Below, one piece after another: positions 1 to 12,352 of a DNA stretch of 64,000 nucleotides. The stretch's first letter is position 1, and every line of letters begins with the position of its first letter. The position numbers were made by a program, and so were the translations under genes. The DNA is from Siphonodentalium dalli. Its lineage: Eukaryota > Mollusca > Scaphopoda > Gadilida > Siphonodentaliidae. Under the pieces are notes generated by a model that worked only from the letters and a program-made list of their open reading frames with translations, made no database searches and was not told where the DNA came from. The stretch is taken from assembly GCA_032622095.1 (NCBI GenBank), contig CP136066.1, positions 169,516,664-169,580,663 on the forward strand. The letters are read 5' to 3'.

Positions 1-99
1 CGGAACTATATGCGTTTTACTGTTTTTCTGTTTACGGTGTTTGGAACAAATATGAATATTTTCGACAATTAAGGCCGCACGTGCCTTTAAGGAGGAGGT
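1..99. repeat. Dispersed repeat end, copy 1
   Basis: The first ~100 bases recur with few differences at 56642-56737 in the same orientation. Both contain TTCTGTTTACGGTGTTTGGA and end near AATTAAGGC then CACGTGCCTTTAA. This is one edge of a dispersed element whose body I cannot define. From 100 to about 1020 I see no gene. Confidence 0.6.
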
Positions 100-1019
100 C
101 AAGTGGCAATTATGAATGGGCATTTCCATGCATGCTGTATCCGCAGCAAAAGTTACAGAGTGAGTGTGACTTTGTATGGTATTGAATACAATATACATTT
201 ATCTGGCGGGTCAGCTTGGAAATTGTTCCATTAGAATGTTCATGTATTTATTTTTGAATTTGTTATTAGTTTTTCAAAACTAGGTCATGTGTTGTAATTC
301 CAGAAAAAAATCTCAAAAATAAATTTATAGCAAAAATTGCCTATTTACCAAGCCAGTTAAATGTTATGTCTATTAAATGATATGGCTGCTTTATTTCCCA
401 GACAACTGCTTCATATATAACTTTTTCTGGGGAAATCCCCATTCAAAATCGGTCACATGACCTCCTCCTTAATATGATTCAACAGAACTGAACAGACAAA
501 GAATCACCACGAACCACTGAGAATCACCGCGAACCACTGATAATCACCGCAAATCACCGACACCTACTCAGGATATTTTACGCCATATCGAATAATTGTA
601 TACAAGTATTGACTAAATATTTTCTTATCTTGGTGTGTTAGACCTTTTAATGGCCGCGTTAATGACATTTTTTGGAAATCGTAGACATTTGCAATGCGAT
701 GTGGTCGTATATTTAGTGAGGTTTTGATAAGAATGCTATCACCTCTTTGATTGCACCGTAGCGCTCGCTTATCATTGCCACTTACTTGAAATTTTCTTTG
801 AAATATGTAACGACCAATCATCCCCCTACTTCACTGTAGCTTGCACGCGGTTTGGGTCGACCAGTTGTATCTTTCCGAGTATTGTTCAATTTATTGTAAT
901 ATTAAAAGTAAAAATGCCACATAATTTAGAAAATTTGAGCAAGTATGAGTTAATTTAGCGACTTTGAGCATAAATAAGGCGCATATACTAAAAAGAATAC
1001 CTACAGTTTTTTTTTTTAA

Positions 1020-1620
1020 TACTGAATCATCTCAGCCGCTCAGGGGGGAGTCGGAAAAAAATGTGCAGGCACGTATGCTGATTTTTGACTTTCGACCTTG
1101 TTGGGACCCACCCACCACACGTCCAAATTTTTTTCCGTTTTCGGCAGTTTTTTCCGACCATTTTTGGACACCCACCCCCCTTTTAACACTAAAACAGAAA
1201 TTTGCTGGGGGGAATTCACTGTAAACAGCTGTATATGAATTTCTGTGCATACTATTAGTCATGGATGTTAACATTGACATGTAAATAGGAACAAGTCATT
1301 TTGGGTCATTCGGTCAAAAAAAAAACATGGCTGCCAGCAGCCATCTTGGATTTCATAATTCAATACATTAGCATGGGCTATATACAGGCTATACTGTTTG
1401 TCTGATGATCATGAAATTTGTCATTTATGTTAATATTGACATATATATGTGTTTTAAGCCAAACTCATTGCAAAAACAGGTCTAAAAGACTTGCAGGAAA
1501 AATATTTTTGAGTTTTTATCCTATCGACCACCCACCCACCCCGGCATACGTGCCCGGAACAAAACTTGTTTCCACCGCCTGAGCCGCTCGTGAAAATTCG
1601 ATATTTAATTCCAGACACAC
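1020..1620 (+). repeat. Dispersed repeat family R1, copy 1
   Basis: The segment shares long stretches with 3860-4430 and 48650-49070, which lie in the opposite orientation. Shared parts include a C-rich run next to TTTTTTCCGAC, a block containing TTTTCGGCAGTTTT, and a block containing GTCATTTTGGGTCATTCGG. Small open frames across it differ between copies and carry homopolymer runs, so I do not treat it as coding. The superfamily is unknown. Confidence 0.65.
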
Positions 1621-3564
1621 TGGACACTCATGAAATATTTCGGTATTCCAACAACACGTTGAACGTATTCTTGATTATGGTTATTATTTGCTGCTGCCTT
1701 TGATTGAATTTCTGGATGCCAGTGTGTACGTTTAATATATTTTGCAGTAATTTGTATTTTCCGAAAGACGTGTCAGGCAGTACGAAGTGTCTTTCAACCT
1801 AGCAAATATAATTTGTATATTATATGTTATATACATGTAGCAATGCGTGTTGCCCCAATGAAAACCAAGACGGGAATAGCCACTAATAGTATATAGCCTT
1901 GTGAAGACAACAAGCCCTATTCACCAGAACGTTCGGATTAATGTTCTCATTACACTACATTGCGACAGTGTTACGTATGTCCTATGTAAACTACAAGGGA
2001 TTACATCGATAATGAGTAATGTCGTACAGCGAACAAGATATACAAGATCAGCTATCACAAAGAATCAATTGGTTAAAGTGATGTGAAACACTGTCAGATG
2101 AAATAGAAATTAATAATCTTGCCCAAAGTATTTTTTTTACGAATATTAATCCACATTGACAAGACACACCATAACTCTTATATATTAATTGAATGGAGTG
2201 ACTCTTGGTGGCGAAATCGTTAAATGTTCGTCGATAGTTTCGTCCTTAATCGAGATGTAAACATTTACAATTGAGCGTAGTTCATGCGGTGTTTTTCTAT
2301 GGAGTGGTAATGTCAATTTCATTGAAAATTTCGGCGATTTTAGTAAAATCCAACATTCCCCAGGGTGAAATAGCGCCTCAGTACCAACTTTTCAATTTCA
2401 CGCACATGGACAAGTTCATAACATGTCTTTAAATGTATTCTTGAAATGTAGGTTACATAAGTCACATAATTATATGTATCGTGTGTCATTTTGAAGATTA
2501 CATAATTTACATAATTATATGTGTTATTTTGAGAACAGTTTGTTTTATCAATAATTAGTTTTTTCTAAATAGCTTCTTTCATCAAAGATCATATTAGCAA
2601 AATTGCAATTTCAAATCGGTACGCCTACGGGTCCGTGTACGCGTAACTACCCGTACCGGTACACGTTTTATAATCGCAGTATTTTTTACGGGTATACTTC
2701 ATCACATCGACTGGTAATGTATGGTGAGCCTACTGCAACAAAATGATATATGATGTAGACAACTTATTGAAAGTGATTGGGTCTTTCACTCATGTTGGTA
2801 ACAATTAGATTTCACAACTGATTTAATAAACCGATCGGCTGATGACTAAAACAGTTTGAATTTTTAGACTGAGAAAATAATCTATGGTAGCTCTAATATA
2901 AAATTACGTTAGTTAAATTTTCCAACCAATATTCGGTGTATTGTTTTATCCCCACAGTCCAATAACGTCCTGTGTGTACTTTCAGTCAAATATAAGAATT
3001 ATAATAAATATAATGGAATTGTTCATCAGATCGAAGGGTCGGGCCACACTATGTGATGATTTGGTATTTTGATCTGGATCTAAACCCGGAGATAGGTTGA
3101 AAAGTTAAACTTGGAAACGATAAAGAGCGTTAACTTATTAAATTATGAATAAAGAACGTTATGTGCGAAACCCAGACAAACTACCATTACCAAATTACCA
3201 AGCACTATCCAATTGAAAACATATTTAAAATGCGTTTTTATTTCTCTGCTTTATAACTTTTCATTACCTTTTCTGTAGTAATTATTGTTGCATTTGAGTG
3301 AATTTAGTGAGGTCAATCAACAAGGCTGGTTTATCATCTGGAAATAGTTCAGTTTCCGAATCATGAGTCACACACAGATAGGATGAACTCACGTATACAC
3401 TCTGAACAACTACATGTATGTTAAACCGTTCAGTTCACTGCATGCTATCTGGAAATGTCTATTGTATGTATTTATTGCATGCTTGAATGTGTTATATGTG
3501 AGGGGAAAGTGTACATCGACAGTATAAGTTCCATAACGTGTGCACTAATCCCGATGTGCCTGTA
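1621..3564. other. No gene seen; old diverged repeats
   Basis: No convincing coding sequence. The part at 1890-2030 resembles 4690-4830 (CCCTATTCACC, then GATTAATGTTCTCATTACA). The part at 2070-2440 resembles 11690-12070 at low identity (GTGAAACACT, ATGTCTTTA). These look like degraded copies of one interspersed element. Confidence 0.45.
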
Positions 3565-3700
3565 TCTGCAGAAATACAGTCATTTGAAGCCACATGGCGG
3601 TTTGCGCTCCAAATTGCACCTAATAATATTCGTTTTTGAGTTGTTTCAGGTATCGAAATAGGTCGATATAAACTTGAACTACCTTTCTATGAAGATTATA
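3565..3700. repeat. Inverted copy of a repeat at 11585-11700
   Basis: This segment (GCACCTAATAATATTCG inside) is the reverse complement, with differences, of 11585-11700 (CGAATATTATTAGGTGC inside). The two copies are about 8 kb apart in opposite orientation. Confidence 0.6.
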
Positions 3701-3859
3701 TGTCTCATCATAGACTCATCATTGAAGTAACATAAAAACAAAAATACAGCTGTGAACACGACGTTTTGGGCCCAAATAAAAAAACAAGTCATTCGCACGG
3801 CATTGAACAGATAGGAGCGTTCCTCATATGGTAGAAATACAGAGCGTTTTTTTTTACAC

Positions 3860-4430
3860 TTCTGTCAGGGGGAGGATTTTTTCCGGCCACGTATGCCGAG
3901 GTGGGCGTGTGGTCGATGGGACCAACACACAAATTTTTCCGCAACTCAAAAATTATATTCCTGCATTTATTTTGACTGTTTTTTTTGCAATGAGTTTGTC
4001 TTAAAACACCTTAGAATAAGAGAAATAATGTAATTCTAACTGCTAAACTGACTGCAGGCAGTTATCGTGTTGTATTTTGTTGCAAATTTTGAAATCCAAG
4101 ATGGCCGCTGGCAGCCATGTTTTTTTGGCCGAATGACCCCAAAATGACTCGTTTCTATTTACATATGTCAATGATAACATCCGTGACAAATAGTATGCAC
4201 TTAAATTCATATACAGCTGTTTACAGTGAATCCACCCCCCCCCGAAAATCTCTGTTTTAGTGTTAAAAGGGGTGGGTTTCCAAAAATGGTCGGAAAAAAC
4301 TGCCGAAAACGGAAAAAAATTTGGACGCGGGGGTGGGTGGGTCACAACAAGGGTCGAAAGGAAAAAATCAGCATACGTGCTTGAATTTTTTTCCGACCCC
4401 CCCCCCCCCCCGCCCCCTTGCTTCTGTGCG
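3860..4430 (-). repeat. Dispersed repeat family R1, copy 2
   Basis: Reverse-orientation copy of the family at 1020-1620. It includes GGCCGAATGACCCCAAAATG and a G-rich stretch followed by a long C tract near 4398-4420. The 154-residue open frame across it (4043-4507, - strand) runs through poly-G/C tracts and is rejected as a gene. Confidence 0.65.
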
Positions 4431-5738
4431 AAAAATTGAAAACAGCTAGAAAATGGATGTGACCATGGCAAGTATTGTTCAGAGTATATGATGCCAGTAT
4501 ATATCAATATTTTATGTATTTTTCAACATACATTTGTATATATCCATCTCCAACCAAATTACGTGGACAAAATTTGGAAGCTAGAACGAGCCATGTCCAT
4601 TTAACATCATTCACCACCATATCCTTTTCTGTCCGTTTCAGTCGTTCTCGTATAGTATTTCGAAAATGAAATAGCCAATAATAGCAGCTTTGTTGTGAAG
4701 ACAACGGGGGCCCTATTCACCTGAACGTTCAGATTAATGTTCTCATTACAGCGCAGTATGACAGTGTTACGTATGGCCTATGTAAACGAGAGGGGATCAC
4801 ATCAAGACGGAGGAATGTCGCACACAATGCAGGGAAGTTGCGTATAATATACTCCATCGCCTCGGGCCATTGTAAGCTAAGTAATTCCTCGTCCCGTAAT
4901 AATAGATTCGCGTATTTTCGTTGCTGGAAAGGAATTTGGGGGTGTTTCATTTACAGAAGTAAATCGGCTTTTGGTTTTGCGCTGCTATGCATAGCCGTAC
5001 GGGTCAAGGACTGGAGGGCAGCAGCCCCCCCCAACGCGTTTTGAAAGCTCAAACTTCGTACAAATTGGAGAAATGTTCTGTCAAATCGGACAATTTTCGG
5101 GCAAATTGAATGGTATTTCATGGGGAAATTGTGTCAAAATTTCACATTTATGCCCGAATTATACATATTTAAGGTAATGTTAAATATTACATTAAATTTT
5201 ACATATTTAATGTAATATTTGTGTGTTCATGGCATATCATGTAAAAATATTCGGGCAAAAAGATCTCACCGCCTAAAAAATCGGGCGCTCGTATGGCCAT
5301 GCTCTGCTAAGCCTGCTATGGTGCAAATGTGGGTGCAAATGTAATTATCCGGACTTTAGTATTCGCCTCTGGTTAAAGTGTGGGGTGCAGTTTGAAATTC
5401 AAGTTACACAACCCCTAACATTCTCTGTACCCATGCACACATGACGAGAAAGAATATATACGAACCCATTCATGGGGGGGGGGGTAAGAAATCGTATATC
5501 GGTTTACAAATGAGGTCTTGCTTTATTAGGTCCCCACGTTATTTTGGGATCCAGAACAAACAAATGTTCACCCATTATATTAAGCAGGGACGTATAGTTG
5601 AACACATTGATTTGGATGTCTTATCCCCAACTTAAGTCTTTGGAAAAATCTTCTAATAGATGGAATGTTTATGGTTAACACATCATCATTTGACATTTCA
5701 GACCAAAATTAAGTCTGATTTTCCAACCAGTATTTAAT
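4431..5738. other. No clear gene; repeat fragments
   Basis: A 140-bp block at 4690-4830 matches 1890-2030. A short - strand open frame at 4729-4950 has ordinary-looking composition, but it has no recognisable domain and its 3' part lies in the repeated block, so I do not call it. AT-rich direct repeats (ATTTAATGTAATATT-like) lie at 5165-5225. Confidence 0.4.
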
Positions 5739-6475
5739 TTGAATCGTATTGTGTGCATGGTGTTTATACCCAAACCATATTTTAATACTTGTGTCAGTGC
5801 TTGCGGTCATTTTTTCGGATGGAATGGACATCAGTTGGAAAGTTTCCATCCGCACAGGGAATGTTATGTCATATTTTCAACAGTTGGAAAGGTTGTACAA
5901 GGAAACCGAGGTAACCAAAGTGGGACTGCAAAATGGAATTTCCAGGATTGTGTTATTTCAGTTTGGTGCGGAAGGACTGTTGATCGAATCATGAATCTCT
6001 TCCAAGGATATACCCGTACAGAGATCAAGCCTGAAATATGATGTAGGATATTTTCAGAATGAGGTCCTCAGGGGGTGAATTTAGTGACGCTAACTACGCA
6101 ACAGCGGGCTGGCGCACCAAATCGATCATCTGGGGACATAATTATAGCATGACCTCATTTGTTATGGGAGACATATAGACACATATTTAAGTCCCCAGAT
6201 GGTGAAGATGGTGATATGAACCAGTTGGCACCTCGGTTATGTATTGGGTCGTTTGCCAATTTGTCATAACACTAAACTAAAAAAGAAAAAGAAATTTAAA
6301 AACTTGTTTATTTGAAATTTCCAGAGAAGATGAGGCCTAAGACGAATTTAATGTACCCATGCAGAAGCTGAATTGAGTGATTCTCTATAGCCCGCTTTAG
6401 AGGCTAGCGTCACTAACTTTACCATCTGGGGATTTCATTCTGCAAAATTCCAGCAACATATTTTCAGACCTGGTA

Positions 6476-7400
6476 GAGATCATATTCTATACCATATCAA
6501 AACCTGGGAACATTTTGAAGATTTGACGGGGAATTTTATAACATTGAAAAAATTAAACAAGTATTATACCATTATTCTATGAACAAGAATTCATGTTTAT
6601 AGCATATTTGTGCAAAATTGTATGATCATAAGCACTACAAAGCGAATCGGGCCACAAAATTGTCTAAATCATGTAATCTCAAGCTATACCTTCATCTAAT
6701 GTTAAATAAAATATTGAAGAAAGTGTATTAAATAACATATCTATTTATCGTGTTATTCAAACTTACCCGTCGGATTTTCAACAAGTTCCCCGGTTTTTAA
6801 CTGGTGGAATATGATGTTATACGGAGTTGGCCATACATGTAGTAGAGATTCATGATATGATCTAGTATGATGGTAGAGTAGATCATGCCATGAATCTCTA
6901 CTCTGGCGAACGCACGAAGACATCATATTCCAGCAGTACAAAAGTTTTGACAGGGAACATTATAAAGTGGAAAAAATAACGCATGGAATATATTTCTTAG
7001 TTATTATATGTTCCTTAATAATGTACTTCACTGTAGGTGAAGGGTTTTAACTCAAAATGTCACGATTTAAGTGACTTTGTGAGCGATTTTGCTTTGCGTC
7101 GCTTACAATTATGGAACTTCTATACTGGGTAATTATTTTGATGTTTATTGCGATATCGGCTCACAAACCGCAGAGAAAAGCATGCAATATTGAGCTGGAA
7201 CATTCACCAACAGTGAAGTACATTATTAAGGAAAATATAACAACTAAGAAATATATTCCCCGCGTTATTTTTCCACTTTATAAGGCTCCCTGTCAAAACT
7301 TCAAAAAGTTCCAAGGTTTTCTACTGATGGAGTATGATGTCTACGGTTGTTAGTCAGAGTAGAGATTCATGGCATGATCTCGGTATAATAGAGTTGGAAA
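6476..7400. repeat. Diverged inverted repeats around GAGATTCATG motifs
   Basis: The block at 6760-6970 and the block at 7265-7390 are inverted, imperfect copies. Both contain AGAGATTCATG, a GGAATATGATGT-like stretch, and an AAAACTT/AAGTTTT stretch next to CAGGGA. A small hairpin of AGTAGAGATTCATG against CATGAATCTCTACT lies at 6840-6904. This resembles a degraded fold-back element. Confidence 0.5.
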
Positions 7401-7712
7401 TTCTGACTTCGACACTCTGACTTTTAAACAGAGATTCTCTAGTTTCGTATCTCGTCATACACAAAGAAGAGTTTATGGTTTTTAACAATACAGATAAATA
7501 TTAGCTATGGTAAATATATATATATATGTGTTTATGTCTATTATCACCACATTGATAAGACCGTCATACCTGTCTGGTTAACGGAAGTTACCTGATGGAA
7601 TTTTGACCTATTAGGTGCCTAATTGAATTGGACATTTTTAAAGGGGCACTCGGTATGGTGGTAGGGACATATATACCACATGGTAGTGGCATACAGTGAC
7701 ACAGATACATAC

Positions 7713-7905
7713 CTCTCTTTCTCTTCCACCAAATAAATGCAAGAATTCCAGCAACAAGAACAACAACAGCCAAAGTCCCAAAAACCGACGCCGACACAAC
7801 CGCAGCGACGTTACACTGCTCGGCACGCACCGCAGACGGCAAAATCGTCAACGTAACAACATACAACCACGTCAAACTCAACGTTTTTGGTCGGAACATC
7901 CCCAT
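7713..7905 (-). CDS. 5' exon: signal peptide plus transmembrane segment
   Basis: The - strand ATG at 7905-7903 opens a 64-codon exon ending in a donor (AGAGAG before GTATGT) at 7713/7712. The peptide starts MGMFRPKTLSLTWLYVV and continues to a likely signal-peptidase site after AVRA, about residue 28. A short outside stub (EQC) follows, then a hydrophobic helix of about 23 residues ending IWW, then a basic stop-transfer KRKR. This fits the first exon of a small type I single-pass membrane protein, or of a receptor whose cytoplasmic part lies in exons further left. I could not find the next exon, which must continue from phase 1. The product is unidentified. Against the call: it is a single exon, and no conserved domain supports it. 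Confidence 0.4.
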
Positions 7906-8276
7906 TCCTGCGTATCGGCCCACTGGCTCTCGAATTTCGGAGTATATAATCCTAAAGAATCACATATGTCACTGTGGACTCCATTCCTCACTGCTGACCC
8001 AACCTTCTCTCGCGTAGAAATCCACCCGGAGATTACTCATTCAAAATCGCTGAAATATCACACACCATATTGTCAACTATTTTCGACTCTGTTGTAAGAC
8101 GTTCGCCAAGCGATAACATGCCTCATTCTAAGGTTTACCTATCAGTGTCGCCAGCATACCACTTTTCTACCTGCGATCGCAGCCGGTATATTGTCCTCGA
8201 CAATACGATGAATGTGACCCGCGTCACGGTCGGCTGGGCACGGAAAACTCGACTGACAAAGTGAGAGATTAAAACG
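7906..8276. other. Upstream region of the transmembrane exon; nothing recognised
   Basis: I see no further coding sequence here. A promoter for the - strand exon at 7713-7905 would be expected in this stretch, but I see no clear TATA box or initiator. Confidence 0.3.
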
Positions 8277-10230
8277 CAAGGCTGGACAATTTCGCACGTG
8301 AATGAAGCGTTGTTTAGCATTGACAGGTAAAACTATCTAGGTGCGCCGTGTATTGACTGACATTCCACAATAAGAAGACACTATTATAGTATAAAGATGC
8401 ACTATAACCGAGACGTCAAATATAGCTGATTTATTGATTAAAATCTAATTAGACAAACATCACTGCACGCAGGTAGGGATAGCGGGAGTTTTACCGTATG
8501 CTAGTGTTTTACTATTGTGTGTGCATTTCTCAAGTGCCTCTGTGTTTGTTTTCGTTCTTTTTTGTCTTTTGTTGGAACTGTAGTAATGTCTATTGACACA
8601 TTCAGAAGGTTTCGGAAATCTGCGTTTGGCAATTGGAAAGCTAAATTGGCTAGCGGTATATGTAATCTTAATTCAATTGTTTACCATGTGTAACTGTTTT
8701 ACTATTGCGTGTGCATTTCTGAAGTACCTCTGTGTTTGTTTGTTTTTTTAATGTCTTGTGTTGGAAACGCAGTAGTGTCTATTGACAATTTGACACGTTG
8801 GGAAGGTTTCGGAAATCTGCGTATGGCAATTCGAAAGCTAAATTGGCGGTTAGCGGTATATGTAATCTTAGTTCAATTGTTTACGGTGTGTAACTGTTTT
8901 ACCATTGCGTGTGCATTTCTGAAGTACCCCTGTGTTTGTTTGTTTTTTTTATATCTTGTGTTGGAAACGCAGTAATGTCTATTGACACATTCAGAAGGTT
9001 TCGGAAATCTGCGTTTGGCAATTCGAAAGCTAAATTGGCGGGCTAGCGGTATATGTAATCTTAGTTCAATTCTTTACCACGTGTAACTGTTTTACTATTG
9101 CGTGTGCATTACTGACGTACCTCTGTGTTTGTTTGTTTGTTTTGTTTTGTCTTGTGTTGGAAACACAGTAATGTCTATTGACATATTGGGAAGGTTTCGG
9201 CAATCTTCGTTTGGCAATTCGAAAGCTAAATTGGCGGGCTAGCGGTATATGTAATCTTAGTTCAATTGTTTACCGTGTGTAACTGTTTTACTAATGTGTG
9301 TGCATTTCTCAAGTACCGTTTTATTTGCTTAATTTTTTTTGGTCTGGTCTTTTGTTGGAACTGCATTAATGTCTATATACACATTCGGTAGGTTACAATG
9401 ATTTGCGTTTAATAATTCGAACTCTGAATTGTTCTAATAGCGATAGTGTTAACGTTTACCGTATATGCACTGTTGTGTGTTCTTTTCCTACATGCGGTTA
9501 ATTCTGTTTCTATCTTCTTTTTTTAACTGCAGTAATGCATATGGACACATCGGTGATGTTTCGACAATGTCCGTTTAGGAGATAGATTTACCGAATGTAT
9601 AACACACCGAATGTGTGTGCATTTTTCAAGCGCCGGTATAGTGGTTTTAATTTTTGGTATGTTATTTTGTGTTTATTTTTTAACTGTAATAATAGGAGGT
9701 TTCGGCAATCTGCGTCCGGCAATTCGAAATGTAAATAGGTGGGCAAGTGGCATGTGTGTAATCTCAGCTCAATTATTTACTGTATGTAACTGTTTTACTA
9801 CTGTGTGTGCATTTATCAAGTACTTCTGTATCTGTTTTTTTTTATAATTTCATGTCTTTGTTGGAATTGTAGTAATGTCTATTGGCACGTTGAGGAGGTT
9901 TCGGCAATATGCGTTTGGCAAGTCGAAAGCTAAATTGGTGGACTTTATTAGTATTGGTGTATGTAATCTCAGTTCAATTGTTTACCATGTGTAACTGATT
10001 TACTATTGCGTGTGCATTTCTCAGGTGCCGCTGTAACTGTTTTTATTTTTGTCTGTCTTTTATTTAATGGTAGTAATGTCTATTGCCTCATTCGGGCGGT
10101 TTCCTCGATTTGCGTTTACGATTTCTAACTCTGAATTGTTCTAACAGTGTTAGTTTTAACGTGTACCGTATATGCACTGTTTGGCTGTTGTATGTTCTTG
10201 GGCTGCATGCCGTGTCTGTATCTTAGTCCA
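8277..10230. repeat. Tandem array with ~198-bp monomers
   Basis: About nine diverged monomers are marked by TAATGTCTATTGACA-like sequence near 8584, 8774, 8972, 9170, 9368, 9532, 9872 and 10074. Most spacings are close to 198 bp. Other landmarks are GGTTTCGG, GCGTTTGGCAATTCGAAAGC and TGTGTAACTGTTTTACTA. Divergence between monomers indicates an old array. Short open frames across monomers are repeat artefacts. A ~115-bp lead-in at 8277-8393 recurs at 12070-12171. Confidence 0.85.
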
Positions 10231-12171
10231 GGCACATTAGGCGTGAAAGGGGAAAAGTAAGGAAATAAATAGGGGAAAGCTTATTTTTTTATATTATTTA
10301 GGCCATAACATCGCGGATGCGTCACGAAAAGTCCCCTAAAATCCGAGTTGAGCTTTTTGAGTTAAACCATTTTTTCCATATAAAAAAACTAACTTTTATA
10401 TTTTTCACAATCATGGGAATAATTGGATGCTATATCAATTTTTCAGCCGAAACATATACCAAATGTACTCAATATTGTTCAATACACAATTCTCGAACCA
10501 ATATACCAATTGAACGGGAAGATTTGAATGAATTTCGCACATTATGGACAAAAATAACTTAATGACCCCAAAAAATGACGATTTTTTCAGACAAACTGTC
10601 GTAGTCGATGTCAAATTTCTCGGGCTACTCATTACGTAGACGCGAGCAATTTGTTTTAAAAACTGCACATACACCACTCCTTCAATATAACTTGCGGAAT
10701 TAGCGACTATACCTATGATAAGTGGCAAATACTTGTAAAAACATAACCCTACCCCCTAAACTGACTCTCGCCACATTTTGCCCTTCTGCTAGTTCATGCG
10801 GTTGTTGTAGAAAACACAACAACTGTGAAAAAGGCGATAAAAGCATGACACTTGGCACATATGTTTCTTATACACTACTGCTCATTTTCACATGTGGTGA
10901 CATTCGCAACAGGCTCTTCTTAGCAACGGATAGCAACTACCCGGCATCGAATTAATGCATATGACTGATATTATGTTAGATCTAACAAACTAAATTACGT
11001 CGTGTAGCATTTTATGGTGAAAATAATTGTTGTCAGTTTTGACCTGACTGACAAACTGCCATATGTTTTACTTATCTGTGTATATATGCTATTTGTATTC
11101 CGTTTGTGTGTTTTAGCTTTAGTAATGTTTATTGACACATTCGGGATGTTTCGACAACCTGCGTTTTCGAATTCGAAATCTAGATTGCTGGGATGGCGGC
11201 AATTCTACCGTATGCATCTTTCTACTGTTGCCATTGTGTGTCTTAATCGAACATGGCTCATTCGAGCTTTCAAATATTGTCTTAGTAATTTGGAAGGATG
11301 AATAATGTTTTTTGACAAATACACGAAATATTGTTATAACGACTCTATATGCTCTGAAAATACTTCCCATGGTAACAGCCATTTCCATCTGATAAACTTT
11401 TCGCACAAAAGTGATAAAAAGCTCTTTATTTTTAATATATCAAGAATAGACTAACACACGAAACGCTCTTTTGTGTTACGTGCCGGGCATTGGCTGTTGT
11501 TTGTTTGGGTCCCAAACACCGTGTTCAACTTTGTATTTTTTATTACTTCAATGCATCTTTCTCGGACATAGAAGCCCGTAGAAAGGCAGTTCAAGTATTT
11601 ATCTACCTATTTGAATACCGCGAAAATTCAAAAGCGAATATTATTAGGTGCACTTTGGAGAGCAGACCACCAAGTGTTTTTTTTTCTAAAGTGATATGAA
11701 ACACTTCTCTGAGGTGTTCAGAACGGAACAACAGTTTATAATCAAGCCAAAATAAGTTATTTTCATAAATTTGATATGAAAATAGGCAGAACATAATGGC
11801 ATTATTATAATAATCGAATGCAATGACAATTGCTAGCGAAATCATTACCGCAATGCTTTTGCCAAATAATTAGTGCAGAATGAAGTAGTAAATATTTACA
11901 TTTGTGCGTAGTTATAACGTTGTGTTCTCTGAAATGGTACTGTCGATGTGGTTGGAATTTTTGATAATCATAGCTGATTGCTACATTTTTGGAGATAATG
12001 TTTGGATATTAACTTATCGGTTTTATTTTCTGACGGAAGTCCATAATATGTCTTTATGTGAAATTTGAACCCCTGGACAATTTTGCACGTGAATCGGTCA
12101 TTGTTTATCATTGACAGATAAGCCATCTAGGTGAGCCGTGTATTGACTGACATTCCACAATAAGAAGACAA
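10231..12171. repeat. Degraded array and interspersed repeat sequence
   Basis: No gene recognised. Array-like units reappear at 11014-11330 (AGTAATGTTTATTGACACATTC). An old element resembling 2070-2440 lies at 11690-12070. The last ~100 bp (GCACGTGAAT, then TATTGACTGACATTCCACAA) duplicate 8277-8393. This is the sequence into which the large transposon inserted. Confidence 0.55.
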
Positions 12172-12180
12172 TATATTTGT
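12172..12180. repeat. Left 9-bp target-site duplication
   Basis: TATATTTGT lies directly before the left terminus and is repeated exactly at 27099-27107, directly after the right terminus. Confidence 0.95.
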
Positions 12181-12214
12181 CAGTCTGAGTGAACGTCGAC
12201 TCAATATTTGAAAT
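12181..12214 (+). repeat. Left terminal inverted repeat
   Basis: It begins CAGTCTGAGTGAAC. The first ten bases match the reverse complement of 27089-27098 exactly, and weaker inverted similarity continues to about base 35 (AATATT). Confidence 0.9.
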
Positions 12215-12274
12215 ATAGAGTCTGGAGCTAATCTCGCGAAAACCATTTCCGTACAGCGAAGGGCTTCCCCAAAA

Positions 12275-12282
12275 TGACGTCA
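12275..12282. promoter_or_regulatory. CRE-like palindrome TGACGTCA, likely transposase promoter
   Basis: TGACGTCA, the consensus for CREB/ATF bZIP factors, lies 71 bp before the transposase ATG. It is kept in the 826-bp derivative at 41136-41143. Conservation between diverged copies suggests it is functional in the promoter; that is inference. Confidence 0.45.
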
Positions 12283-12352
12283 CGGCTTTTTAAAAATACA
12301 TCGATGATTGACAGGTGTCCCCACCTGTTATTTGTTGTTCTTCGTGATAACA

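Noticed and set aside
4043-4507. 154-residue - strand open frame
   Set aside because: It crosses a dispersed repeat and long G/C homopolymers. Other copies of the repeat do not keep the frame.
5739-6041. Two overlapping + strand open frames of 81-100 residues
   Set aside because: The composition is ordinary and one stretch (SWKVSIRTGNVMSYFQQLER) looks protein-like, but I see no domain, no splice context and two competing frames. Not enough to call.
7696-8097. 133-residue + strand open frame
   Set aside because: It is low-complexity (Asn/Arg/Gln-rich) antisense of the signal-peptide/transmembrane exon.
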